NCBI GenBank assembly: GCA_012727625.1 | Contig: JAAYGP010000205.1 | Span: 1 to 18,691, forward strand | DNA: 18,691 nucleotides | Direction: 5' to 3' | DNA from: Clostridiaceae bacterium | Lineage (GTDB): Bacteria; Bacillota; Clostridia; DSM-8532 | Shown: piece after piece, positions 7,893 to 16,073 of the stretch | Numbering within the stretch: position 1 is the first letter of the stretch | Layout of the letters: every line of letters starts with the position of its first letter | The notes under the pieces: generated by a model | Databases searched by the model: none | What the model was told of the DNA's origin: nothing | The model's input: the letters and a program-made list of their open reading frames with translations, nothing else | Made by a program: the position numbers and the translations under genes

Positions 7893-7926
7893 TTCAGATG
7901 GAGACTATGCTCCATCTGAAGTTTTT
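7893..7926 (+). terminator. Strong hairpin with T-run on the plus strand
   Basis: TTCAGATGGAG (7893-7903) pairs perfectly with CTCCATCTGAA (7910-7920) around a 6-nt loop, followed by GTTTTT on the plus strand. On the minus strand the trailing bases (AGCCATTTTG) are a poor T-run, so as a stop for the VWA transcript it would be weaker. No clear plus-strand gene ends here, which makes its purpose open. Confidence 0.55.
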
Positions 7927-7960
7927 AACGCGGGTCCCGCAAATTATAAAATGGGGGGCT

Positions 7961-8007
7961 AAATTAAGCAACATTCAATGTAATCTATATGAAATAATGC
8001 TTAATTT
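7961..8007 (-). repeat. 10-bp inverted repeat spanning the VWA gene stop
   Basis: AAATTAAGCA (7961-7970) and TGCTTAATTT (7998-8007) are perfect complements with a 27-nt loop. The right arm includes the stop codon of the VWA gene. No T-run follows, so a role in mRNA end protection is more likely than termination. Confidence 0.5.
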
Positions 8008-9530
8008 ACATCTATTGCTCTGAATATTGTGATTGGGCCGGCTGTTCTTGTTTCACCGGAATTACTTGTTGCCTCAAGCGTAACCGTATAGGTCTTATAG
8101 ATGGAAAGCCCGTCAATTGTATATGTTCCGGTCGCATTAACCTCTATATCGCCTATTTCGGCAGCATCAAATATTATACGACCTTCTCTTGTATCTTCAG
8201 GCAACGTAATATCAAGTTCAACCTTTACCTTTTCACCGCTTCTTATAATATTCTTAACTTTAAGCTCAGGATAACCATATGGCTCCGGCGTTGGTGTCGG
8301 TGTTGGTTCCGAACTTATTACAGTCACCTGGATCTCGGGGAAGTATTCCTCGCACATGGCACTGTCAATATCCCTGTATTTAAGTTTTGATGATTTGTTG
8401 TAGCCAAGAACATAGCTTCCGGGCAATTTACCTTTCAATTCCAGTTCAAAGCTAACTGACTCAGCCTCATACTGCTTTCTGTCCATGTTGTACTTGTAGC
8501 AGATGCCGCCCAGATTTACAGACACTTTCCGGCCATCAACAGTTATGTTATCATATTCGTCGCCTGAATCCACGATTTCCAGGCCCACTGGAAATGTTTC
8601 CTCAAAAGTTACATTGGTGACGGAATAATCGCTGATAACTACCTCTGAAATATCCTCGTAGACATTTTCCAGGGCGTCCGAATCCTTTGCGGCCCTAAAC
8701 TCCCCACCTGCTGCAGCAGCCAGGCCTTTCAGGATATTTTTATCTGAACCGTCGGTAAATCCTATAAAGTATGTATTGATATTTTTTGTGTTTATAAGCT
8801 TATTTACAACCTCATAGCAGTAATCTTCATCATCTTTTGTTACTCTGCTCCCACCACCGGCAATTTTTGTTGCCGGGCCATCATCAAGGAAGAATACTTT
8901 CCGTTTTTCTACTTGTACATAGCTATGGAACGTGGGTTCTCCGTCAGTCAGCATGACAATGTATTTCTCTGCATCACTGCTGCTTCTTTCACTGAAAAGT
9001 TCATAATATGCCCTTCTGAGCCCATCACCAATGTTTGTTCCGTCATATGCATCCAGTTTATTAATCTCTCTCTTTAGTTTTTCGAAATCGTCTGTTAGTC
9101 CTACTTTAACATTAGCATAGTTTGCATAGGTAACCAATGCTACTTTAACATTTTTATGTTCCTTAATATTCTCGATGAATTTTAATGCGGCATTTTTTGC
9201 AATTGTTATTCTTCTTTCCGAAATTATATTTGTTTCTTTGCCTTTAATATTCCATCTCATACTCCCGGAGGTATCAACAACAAGAACAATCTCCCTTTTC
9301 GTGCTTGGTGTCTGGATTTCACACGGAATGGGCTGCGGTTGTATGGAATAATTCAGCTTAAATTTCTCATTTACAAGGATCTCATTTTTGTCAGCAGTTC
9401 TGTCCGTTCCAATTGCAGCTTTTAAGTTTTCAGCACAAACCGGATTTATGCCCAGGGTGCAAATCATCATTGCAAACATAACAGCCAGCGCAAGAGGTCT
9501 GACAATCGCTTTCATAAAAGCCATAAACAT
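8001..9530 (-). CDS. Secreted von Willebrand factor A protein, putative pilus-associated adhesin
   Basis: A 509-residue exported protein. After a signal peptide (hydrophobic about 10-28, PVCA) comes a VWA domain (about 80-290) with a full metal-ion-dependent adhesion site: DTSGSM (86-91), Thr165 in DGTNIGDG, and Asp196 in TDGEP. Residues 300-400 are beta-rich and resemble repeats of surface adhesins; a short PTPTPTP linker (about 408) leads to an Ig/fibronectin-like C-terminal domain. No sortase motif, SLH domain or pilin-type N-terminus is seen, so its anchoring must come from a partner. It is the last gene of the pilus locus; inference: a PilY1-like tip or ligand-binding role. The TTG at 9539 abuts AAGGAG (9540-9545), so ATG 9530, at 9 nt, is preferred. 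Confidence 0.85.
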   Translation of the reverse strand: MFMAFMKAIVRPLALAVMFAMMICTLGINPVCAENLKAAIGTDRTADKNEILVNEKFKLNYSIQPQPIPCEIQTPSTKREIVLVVDTSGSMRWNIKGKETNIISERRITIAKNAALKFIENIKEHKNVKVALVTYANYANVKVGLTDDFEKLKREINKLDAYDGTNIGDGLRRAYYELFSERSSSDAEKYIVMLTDGEPTFHSYVQVEKRKVFFLDDGPATKIAGGGSRVTKDDEDYCYEVVNKLINTKNINTYFIGFTDGSDKNILKGLAAAAGGEFRAAKDSDALENVYEDISEVVISDYSVTNVTFEETFPVGLEIVDSGDEYDNITVDGRKVSVNLGGICYKYNMDRKQYEAESVSFELELKGKLPGSYVLGYNKSSKLKYRDIDSAMCEEYFPEIQVTVISSEPTPTPTPEPYGYPELKVKNIIRSGEKVKVELDITLPEDTREGRIIFDAAEIGDIEVNATGTYTIDGLSIYKTYTVTLEATSNSGETRTAGPITIFRAIDVN

Positions 9531-9551
9531 AATAATCAACTCCTTCTTCTT

Positions 9552-10685
9552 TTAATTAGGCTGAATATAACTTATTGAATAAAATATGCCTGAATCCTCA
9601 ATTGAAGATTTTATTACAAAAATATAGTTCTCATTAATTTCTTCATAAATCTCAACAGGCTCACTATTTTTCAACTGTGGTAAATACTCATCAAAAAGCT
9701 TTATCCCCTCCTCTGATTCCTCAAAAGATTCCTTTAACAGATGTTTATAAACATTAACGGATTTTTCATCATTCATGTCAAAAAACAGCCCGAACAGGTT
9801 CTTTTCAAATTTCTTCTGATCCAGATTTATGATATTTTTTCCAACTTGCAGTGTAATGCTTTTATCCCGCATATCCTGGACCTCAATGTTTTCATCAAGG
9901 GACAGCTCTTTCATTATATTAAAGACGCTTTCCCCAAAAGTTGATACAAATTCCTCTATAACTTCCGCATCAACATCCACATCCTCAGGATAAATCCTTA
10001 TTGTTCCATAGCTTGTTTCGTTTATTAAGCCCTCTTTTTGAGCAAGCCTGTATATAAGGGCAATTGACTGCTCAATTGTAGCCCCATCCTTGGGCGACAT
10101 TTTTACAATCCCCTGTTCATTTTTACCTGTACCATTCAGTATCTGGTTTTCAAAGCAGTAATTTATATAGCTTTTTGCCCACTCGCTGATTTCGTTTCCA
10201 TCAAAGAATTCATAGGAATCCCTGGGAGTATAATTTTTCTCAGGTGAAATCTGCATCAATAAATTAACTATCAAAGATGAAATTTCCTCTCTTGTTATCT
10301 CATTGTCAGGAAAGAAATGTCCTTTGCCGTCCCCTTTAACAATACCGGCATTGTATGCTCTTACAATGTCTGTTTCCTTACTGTGGTTTAAAACATCTGA
10401 AAACGGCCTCTCTTCGCTGTATTTCAGTTCTTTCCCTGATAAATCGAAGACCCTTAGGGCAAGAAGAACATATTGACTCCTTGTAATATTCTTCTGGTAT
10501 TGAGCCTGTAATTCCTCAGGCACCAGACCAGCATCAATAGCTGCATATATTTCTTCCACAGCCCAGTCGGACAGCCTGTCTTCATTAGATTGCATTCCAT
10601 CCTGCCCGATAGAATGTACCGGTATTGATAATACTATTATTGAAATAATTGTCAGATATATTAGTTTTTTGCATGATCCAGGCAA
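9552..10685 (-). CDS. S-layer homology (SLH) domain protein
   Basis: A 377-residue exported protein with signal peptide (KK, hydrophobic 8-25) and three SLH repeats: about 38-80 (with ITRSQ), 95-144 (FSDV, GIVKGDGKGHFFPDNEITREE) and 160-214 (WAKSYINYCFENQILNG; the TRAE-like motif is degenerate). SLH trios bind pyruvylated secondary cell wall polymer, so it should sit on the outside of the wall. Residues 225-377 are acidic and unrecognised. The TTG start follows GGGAGGAGG at 7 nt, and no in-frame ATG or GTG fits better. Its stop lies 21 bp before the VWA start, whose ribosome binding site sits in this gap, so the two are co-transcribed and may be partners: wall anchor and ligand binder. Confidence 0.9.
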   Translation of the reverse strand: MPGSCKKLIYLTIISIIVLSIPVHSIGQDGMQSNEDRLSDWAVEEIYAAIDAGLVPEELQAQYQKNITRSQYVLLALRVFDLSGKELKYSEERPFSDVLNHSKETDIVRAYNAGIVKGDGKGHFFPDNEITREEISSLIVNLLMQISPEKNYTPRDSYEFFDGNEISEWAKSYINYCFENQILNGTGKNEQGIVKMSPKDGATIEQSIALIYRLAQKEGLINETSYGTIRIYPEDVDVDAEVIEEFVSTFGESVFNIMKELSLDENIEVQDMRDKSITLQVGKNIINLDQKKFEKNLFGLFFDMNDEKSVNVYKHLLKESFEESEEGIKLFDEYLPQLKNSEPVEIYEEINENYIFVIKSSIEDSGIFYSISYIQPN

Positions 10686-10703
10686 TATAATACCTCCTCC
10701 CTG

Positions 10704-10728
10704 ATTACTATAGGTTTCAATTACTATA
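10704..10728. repeat. 9-bp direct repeat before the SLH gene
   Basis: ATTACTATA occurs at 10704-10712 and 10720-10728, one and a half helical turns apart (16 bp), just upstream of the SLH ribosome binding site. It could be a protein-binding site or chance in A/T-rich DNA. Confidence 0.35.
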
Positions 10729-10753
10729 AATTAACTTAGCAATTACTTTATTT

Positions 10754-10774
10754 GGTGCTTTAAACCTCAGCACC
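10754..10774 (-). terminator. Weak intercistronic hairpin
   Basis: GGTGCT (10754-10759) pairs with AGCACC (10769-10774) around a 9-nt loop, 18 bp after the lipoprotein gene stop. There is no T-run. It may separate expression of the SLH-VWA pair from the upstream pilus genes. Confidence 0.3.
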
Positions 10775-10791
10775 TGTATACTTCAATGGCA

Positions 10792-12027
10792 CTATGGCAA
10801 TACATAGTACTCATTAAGCTTAATATTATCAATTAACAACTGTTCATCATTCTGATCCAGGACCACCAAATAATCATACCTGTATTTAAAATCCTCGTCA
10901 GTTATTCCGTTAATTCTCTGAACAGTCGCATCAAAATTAACGAAATACAATTTCCTTTTCTCCGAATATGCGGGATGAAGAGATAATTTTATATTATCAA
11001 TTTTCTTTATTTTTTCCATATTGTAACGCAGAGGCAAAGACTCAAAGGGCAGTTCCTGCTTGTAGTCCTCAGACAGAATAATTATATCTGCGTTTCCATC
11101 CTTGTTCTTTGTAATTCCAAGACCGTCCAGATAATCTCTTACCTCATAATAACCCTGTTCCCATTTATATGACAGAAGATTCATACGCTCCCTGTCAAGA
11201 TTGGCAAGGTTTTTGAATAAATCAGAAATAACAGCCTTTTCCTTTTCATAAACTTCGCCATCAGCAGGATTATTGTATCCGCTGCCATCTGCTTTTTGTG
11301 ATATATCAAGATAAGGCAGACGGGTAATATTTTCATTGTTCAATAAAAACAATCTGTTTTTTACACCGGGTTTGATATTTGTTTCAATTGCTCTCAGGAT
11401 TTTCAGTTTCCCGTTTTCCTCAGTCAATTCAACATCATATTTCAGTTCTGCACAAATTTTATCCATATATTCCGGGTCTATGTCCTTTTGTTTTTTGTAT
11501 GAATAGTCATGCATGTAGCATTCCAAAAAAACATTATCAGGCACAACAGTTGCTTTTGTTTTAACCTTACAAAAGAATGTAATGATATCTCCGCTTTTTG
11601 CAATAAAGGAAGAATTGATATAGCCTGCATCTGCTTTTTCCGGAATTTCATAGGCAATAATTGTTTCTCCGTTTAAACTTACAAAACGTGGCAGATGAAT
11701 TCCCACCTCAGGATTGCCGTCACCTTCTGTAATTGTTTTCAATGATATAAATTCCCTTATTTCATCCGGGATAATGCCTTTTACAGTTTTCTCCGCATAT
11801 TCTTCAACGGTCAGTGCAGAATAAAGTGTTGAAAAATAATCGCTAAGAAGCTTATTTATTTCAGCTTCCTGTTCTTTGGAAATTGTTGCGGCAAAATCCT
11901 GTTTTGCTTGATTTCCCGGATGTTGTGAGTTGTTTGAGACAAGCACGGCAAGACCGCATCCGGAACATAATGCTATTATGATTATTAAATGTAGTATCGG
12001 CATTAGTTTTTTAAGCGCATTTTTCAT
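10792..12027 (-). CDS. Putative lipoprotein of unknown function in the pilus locus
   Basis: I do not recognise this 411-residue protein. It begins with KK, a hydrophobic stretch (about 9-21) and LCSGC, a lipobox-like end with Cys24 as the likely lipidated residue; the -3 position is Cys instead of Leu, so a plain membrane anchor is possible. The rest is hydrophilic, with many Lys/Glu and mixed alpha/beta character, and no known catalytic motif. The region from about 50 (EINKLLSDYFSTLYSAL) looks like the start of an NTF2/SnoaL-like fold, but this is only an impression. The ribosome binding site (AGGTG, 12036-12040) overlaps the TGA stop of the PilX-like gene, so translation is coupled. Context suggests a membrane-bound accessory factor for pilus assembly or for the SLH/VWA pair. 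Confidence 0.75.
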   Translation of the reverse strand: MKNALKKLMPILHLIIIIALCSGCGLAVLVSNNSQHPGNQAKQDFAATISKEQEAEINKLLSDYFSTLYSALTVEEYAEKTVKGIIPDEIREFISLKTITEGDGNPEVGIHLPRFVSLNGETIIAYEIPEKADAGYINSSFIAKSGDIITFFCKVKTKATVVPDNVFLECYMHDYSYKKQKDIDPEYMDKICAELKYDVELTEENGKLKILRAIETNIKPGVKNRLFLLNNENITRLPYLDISQKADGSGYNNPADGEVYEKEKAVISDLFKNLANLDRERMNLLSYKWEQGYYEVRDYLDGLGITKNKDGNADIIILSEDYKQELPFESLPLRYNMEKIKKIDNIKLSLHPAYSEKRKLYFVNFDATVQRINGITDEDFKYRYDYLVVLDQNDEQLLIDNIKLNEYYVLP

Positions 12028-12039
12028 ATCGTTTTCACC

Positions 12040-14424
12040 TCAAAAAATAGTATATAAATCAATTCCTGTACTATTTCTTATTGCTTCAAATAAGGCTTCT
12101 CTTCCCGGAAAGTCTATACTGCCGCCATTTTCAAAAACAAGGGCAGCATAACTCCAATTTTTAAATTCATTAATATTTTCATAAGCAATAACATTACCAT
12201 CTTCATCTCTCTCTTCTTCCAATACAACCCTGGGCAGTCTTGTTACTGTAACACCATTGTATTCATAGTATCCTGCGGCTGAATCCATTACTTTATGTAT
12301 TGGATCATATCCTTTGCCTGCAGCAATCACCGAGCCGTTAACCTTACCGGAACGTTCCAGAACGACTTTACCAATGGAAAATATAAGTCCGTTCATTTCG
12401 TCTTTTATGCGAAGCTCCTTATTCGGATCGAAATTTAAAACCAAAAAATACTTTCCCGCAGCATACTGTTCAGAAAAATTTTCATTAAGCTCATCAAATA
12501 TATCAATTACTATTTCAGAACCAATTCCTTCTTCATACTTCAATACGCATGGATGTTGTTCGGGATTAATGCCTTTCAGATATTCCGATAATTCCTCGAA
12601 CTGTGTTTTTATCCCTGTCCCCTGAACGAAAGAGTATTTTATTTCATCCGAACTGTTATCTCCCGGATATTCTTTTGTAGCAAATACTTCTACGTAATCC
12701 AAAAGCAAGTTCATCATATGGTTCAGAGCGGCAGGCATTCCTGAAACCGCACTTGAATATGAACCCCAGTCCTCCCAGTCATCTATATAATTATCAAAAA
12801 AGTCACTCATTCCGTTAATATCTTTTGAAATATTATCAAATGTACTGAAACTATCCGGCATTACTATCTGAGGCTCTTCTGTTGGATCTCCTGGATTTTC
12901 ATCTGCAATGTAAATCCTGTCATTAGCATCAAAAGCGAAATTACAGAATCCGCTTATACTCCTGGGAATACTGACTTCTGAAATATTACTCAAATCATTT
13001 TTATAATAATCTGCTCTTGATCTTATATGATTAATCATTTCATTCCAATAATTTATATTATAGTTTTTTCCCAATCCGGTCTGTAAAAGCACTGAAAAGC
13101 CGTTAATATCATCCTTTCTGTCTCTTATAGCTTCTCTGTAAAAACCGGTTTCCGCGCCGGCATCTATCCCCAATGCAAGATATGTTTGCTTGTAATCAGG
13201 CGCAACAACCGAACCAACATTTATCCAGCCAAGAGAAGCATCCTCCAGTTTATGGCCGACTTCACCCTCATTAGGATCCTCAAGCCTGAATGTAGTACCA
13301 TTGACAAAAACATCCCCGTTTATGACTATACGGGATTTCATATAGTTGGAGATTAACCCCTGTGCATATGCCGGCGCTGTGTTAATAATTGCACTTGATG
13401 TGTCATGACGAGTATCATCCCCTTGGTTTAAACCATAGTAATTGCCATTAATTACAATATATGAATCAGCACCGTTCAATTCAACATCATCAAAAGTGTA
13501 TGCATCTCCGAAAACAACTATTGAATCCTTATGGCCAAACACCTGGATGCCTTGAGCCACAACATCATTTTCAACTATAATTGCACATGATTCCGTGGAA
13601 CTTTCACTTTCATCAAAAGTCCCCGCGCGCAGTAGATTGCGAGTATATATGTTTCCTTCAATAATTTTCAGCTTAGCATTCCTGTCAGCACATAGTCCTC
13701 CGTTATAATGCTGCTGCATCCTGTTTGCTTTATCCAGGCCTGTTCCGAAAACATAAATATTTCCCTTAATCAAGGCTTCCTCAGGAGCATAACCGTCATC
13801 TTTAGTTGTTGCAAGCAGATCTCCAAGAGTATAGACAGCCCCTCTCAACTCAAAGCGCCGAGGCAGCCAGATTTCAAACTCTCTGGTTGCGGTTGTCTCT
13901 TTGCCATAGGATCTGAAAAGTCCGTTTTCCATCTTAGCTGTCGCGGATATGGTAATCGGAACAATTATTTTATAAAGGCCATCCATCCTGTAATTGTTTC
14001 CACCTGGCCATGAATACCTGATATCAACAATCGCTTTATTCATCGATTCGTTTGCGTACACACCTACCTCAGTTGACGATAAAATACCGGAAGATTCATC
14101 ATTCAGGCTATCAATAATTTTATTTATGTAATCTGTTATATCCCCTGTAAAAGTTATATCTTTTGAGGCAGCATATGTATCCTTTGTTATATGGCTGTCA
14201 AGGCTGCACATGCTTCTCTCCAGTGCTGTTTCCGCCGAAAAGTATGTCATAAGGCTGTGAGTTTCACCCCTTACTGTGGAAAAAACCTGCACTGTCGCAT
14301 ATGCCACAGCACCGCCTATAATCAGTACAACAAGAGCAATAAGCATAACAAGCGGTACTGAATTACCAGTAATATCATATATAAAGTTTTTTATTTTTAC
14401 TTTTTTTCTGCTCCTTAATATCAT
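12040..14424 (-). CDS. Large PilX-like type IV pilus protein
   Basis: A ~794-residue protein with one N-terminal membrane segment (about residues 24-48, SVPLVMLIALVVLIIGG...) followed by YFSAETALERS, matching the AAE-containing motif of PilX N-terminal domains. Unlike PilV/W it lacks a clear prepilin G|F/L....E site. The large exterior part has polymer-forming beta repeats (KGNIYVFG, IVENDVVAQG, SIVVFGDAY, IVINGDVFVNG, and NGLIFSIGKVVLE at about 677-703). Known PilX proteins are 150-250 residues, so this is much bigger. The earliest in-frame start is GTG 14439, right after the stop of the preceding gene and without a ribosome binding site; ATG 14424 has GGGTGG at 11 nt and is preferred. Role (inferred): priming or tip minor pilin complex, or a surface stalk. 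Confidence 0.8.
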   Translation of the reverse strand: MILRSRKKVKIKNFIYDITGNSVPLVMLIALVVLIIGGAVAYATVQVFSTVRGETHSLMTYFSAETALERSMCSLDSHITKDTYAASKDITFTGDITDYINKIIDSLNDESSGILSSTEVGVYANESMNKAIVDIRYSWPGGNNYRMDGLYKIIVPITISATAKMENGLFRSYGKETTATREFEIWLPRRFELRGAVYTLGDLLATTKDDGYAPEEALIKGNIYVFGTGLDKANRMQQHYNGGLCADRNAKLKIIEGNIYTRNLLRAGTFDESESSTESCAIIVENDVVAQGIQVFGHKDSIVVFGDAYTFDDVELNGADSYIVINGNYYGLNQGDDTRHDTSSAIINTAPAYAQGLISNYMKSRIVINGDVFVNGTTFRLEDPNEGEVGHKLEDASLGWINVGSVVAPDYKQTYLALGIDAGAETGFYREAIRDRKDDINGFSVLLQTGLGKNYNINYWNEMINHIRSRADYYKNDLSNISEVSIPRSISGFCNFAFDANDRIYIADENPGDPTEEPQIVMPDSFSTFDNISKDINGMSDFFDNYIDDWEDWGSYSSAVSGMPAALNHMMNLLLDYVEVFATKEYPGDNSSDEIKYSFVQGTGIKTQFEELSEYLKGINPEQHPCVLKYEEGIGSEIVIDIFDELNENFSEQYAAGKYFLVLNFDPNKELRIKDEMNGLIFSIGKVVLERSGKVNGSVIAAGKGYDPIHKVMDSAAGYYEYNGVTVTRLPRVVLEEERDEDGNVIAYENINEFKNWSYAALVFENGGSIDFPGREALFEAIRNSTGIDLYTIF

Positions 14425-14440
14425 TTTTTCGTTAACCACC

Positions 14441-14917
14441 CTATTGTATATACACTTCTATGAAAAACTCCGTCAAAACAGTATTATTACTATTCCTTAG
14501 AGAGATTTTATATTTTTCCAGTTTGTCACTTAATTCACCATAATCACTTTCTTCATTATTATCCACATAAAGCACATCAAAAGAATATTCCGGATATACA
14601 TTGCCTGAGCGATCCAATACAATCAGGTCTGCGAGATTTGTTCCTGATCCGCTGGCTACACTGCCGGCATTTCCATGAATGTCATTTCTGTCTCTTGCGG
14701 ACATAACAACATTCTCCTTGATGACCCGGCAAACAGCATTCTGCCTGAGAATCTCCTCCGACATCTTTGATGTCCTTGAAAGAGAAAACACAAGTGATGT
14801 TATGCCAACAGAAACAATACCTATCATTAAAATGGCAACTAATGCTTCTATCAGTGTAAGGCCGGTTTTATTTTTAAATAAAATTTTTCTAAATGAATTA
14901 GCCTTTTGAATCAGCAT
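14441..14917 (-). CDS. PilV-like minor type IV prepilin
   Basis: A 158-residue protein with a 19-residue basic leader and the prepilin peptidase site KTG|LTLIEALVAI, Glu at +5 (Glu24), followed by the hydrophobic helix that packs in the pilus core. The C-terminal domain (about 60-158) is small and beta-rich. The only possible start is the ATG at 14917: an in-frame stop, that of the pilO-like gene, lies 6 bp upstream. The AGGAG at 14936-14940 is 18 nt away, too far for normal initiation, so translation is probably coupled to termination of the pilO-like gene. Role: minor pilin helping to initiate the fibre, together with the PilW- and PilX-like proteins. Confidence 0.88.
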   Translation of the reverse strand: MLIQKANSFRKILFKNKTGLTLIEALVAILMIGIVSVGITSLVFSLSRTSKMSEEILRQNAVCRVIKENVVMSARDRNDIHGNAGSVASGSGTNLADLIVLDRSGNVYPEYSFDVLYVDNNEESDYGELSDKLEKYKISLRNSNNTVLTEFFIEVYIQ

Positions 14918-14920
14918 ATT

Positions 14921-16072
14921 CTACAGATATATTTTCTCCTTTTCATTTTTTCCTGTAATAACATTGCCATCCCTGTCCATAAGTTTTACGCGGTTTCCTT
15001 TCTGCTCGATATGGACACGGATTGTCTTGTCTGAATTATTTTTAACCTTTATATCCAGGAACAGGTTTTCATTTTCCTTTATGTCGTTTACATTTGATAC
15101 AATATACATTGTAAAGTCCCTGTCGGGAATATCTCCTGTAATTTTTTTCTGAAAACTTCCAGCCGTCAAAGTATCGATTGTATAAGTGTTGCCCTCGATA
15201 GTCATTAAAACTTCTACTTTTTCAGCAGTTGTCTCACGTATTCTGTTCTTTGAACCAAAAGTGGCATATGTTTCAAAATTGTAACCACCATATAAATAAC
15301 CTCTGTGGAAAACAATAAAATCTGCATTGTCCATTGTAATCAGGTGACCTGGCGTTTTTCTGTCCCGGGCCGAGCTTATCAGCCCGGGCAAATCCGTATC
15401 AGGAAGTTCTGCGTCTTCTTTTATGTAAATAGGCTCACCATCCCTGGTTTTAAACTCCTGTAACTTTGCTCTGCTGAACTGGAACAGCTTGCTGGCCGTA
15501 TCCTTGTCTATTGTGTAAAAAACAAGAGAGATGGATGACTTAAATAATTGTTCATCCGCTGAAGAATCTGATTTAATGTTTTCTTCCGGTTTTATGCTGA
15601 AGCTGCTGACTCTGATTTTTTTGGATCCCCCTTCACAGTACCTCAGAAGTTCCTTAAAATCCCCATAGGGCATAGTCGCGCTGAAACTAACGGGAAACCC
15701 GTAATATTTTATTTCTTCCGGCCCTGATATTTCCGACGGGCGCCCGAGTGAAATATTCTCAATATCCGTTCCCATCATTAATGCCAGCTTTTCTATAAAT
15801 TCAATACTGTCGGAAATACCCGCGTTGTTCATCAGATATTCTCCAAGCCTCTCATTAACCGTATTTTTTACTTCCAGAGCTGTATAGTAGTTGTCCAGAT
15901 TTCTATAATCCTCATCAAGTGCGGCTTTTTGGGCTTTTACTTCCTCCAGTCTGATTTTCGCTTCATTTATTTTGGGGATTGTAGTCATTAAAACAAATTT
16001 TACAAATATAAAGCCGAACACAAGTACGCAAAGTATGATAAGCAGCTTTATTTCATTCTTTTTTAGTGCCAT
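14921..16072 (-). CDS. pilO: PilO-like pilus assembly protein with extra C-terminal domain
   Basis: A 383-residue bitopic membrane protein: short cytoplasmic N-terminus, membrane segment (about 8-30), coiled coil (about 35-75) and a PilO-like alpha/beta region (about 80-200, including YGFPVSFSATMPYGDFKELLRYCE). PilO pairs with PilN to link the cytoplasmic platform to the fibre. Typical PilO has about 200 residues; here a further ~180 residues (about 205-383), Lys/Glu-rich and beta-like, are unassigned. An earlier ATG (16102) would overlap pilN by 29 bp; ATG 16072 follows AAAGGGGG at 8 nt and begins 1 bp after the pilN stop, so it is chosen. Assignment to PilO rests on position and topology more than on sequence motifs. 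Confidence 0.78.
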   Translation of the reverse strand: MALKKNEIKLLIILCVLVFGFIFVKFVLMTTIPKINEAKIRLEEVKAQKAALDEDYRNLDNYYTALEVKNTVNERLGEYLMNNAGISDSIEFIEKLALMMGTDIENISLGRPSEISGPEEIKYYGFPVSFSATMPYGDFKELLRYCEGGSKKIRVSSFSIKPEENIKSDSSADEQLFKSSISLVFYTIDKDTASKLFQFSRAKLQEFKTRDGEPIYIKEDAELPDTDLPGLISSARDRKTPGHLITMDNADFIVFHRGYLYGGYNFETYATFGSKNRIRETTAEKVEVLMTIEGNTYTIDTLTAGSFQKKITGDIPDRDFTMYIVSNVNDIKENENLFLDIKVKNNSDKTIRVHIEQKGNRVKLMDRDGNVITGKNEKEKIYL

Positions 16073-16073
16073 T

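Larger units (their letters stand above)
7237..8000. other. Long A/T-rich intergenic region upstream of the lyase
   Basis: No convincing protein gene is seen in these 764 bp. It holds the lyase promoter candidate with a palindrome (7482-7530), an inverted repeat in the expected lyase leader (TCAGGGC 7277-7283 and GCCCTGA 7314-7320), a strong hairpin with a plus-strand T-run (7893-7926), and a long inverted repeat at the end of the VWA gene. Two short plus-strand frames (35 and 45 codons, starting at 7812 and 7825) overlap the hairpin and lack well-spaced ribosome binding sites. Confidence 0.7.
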
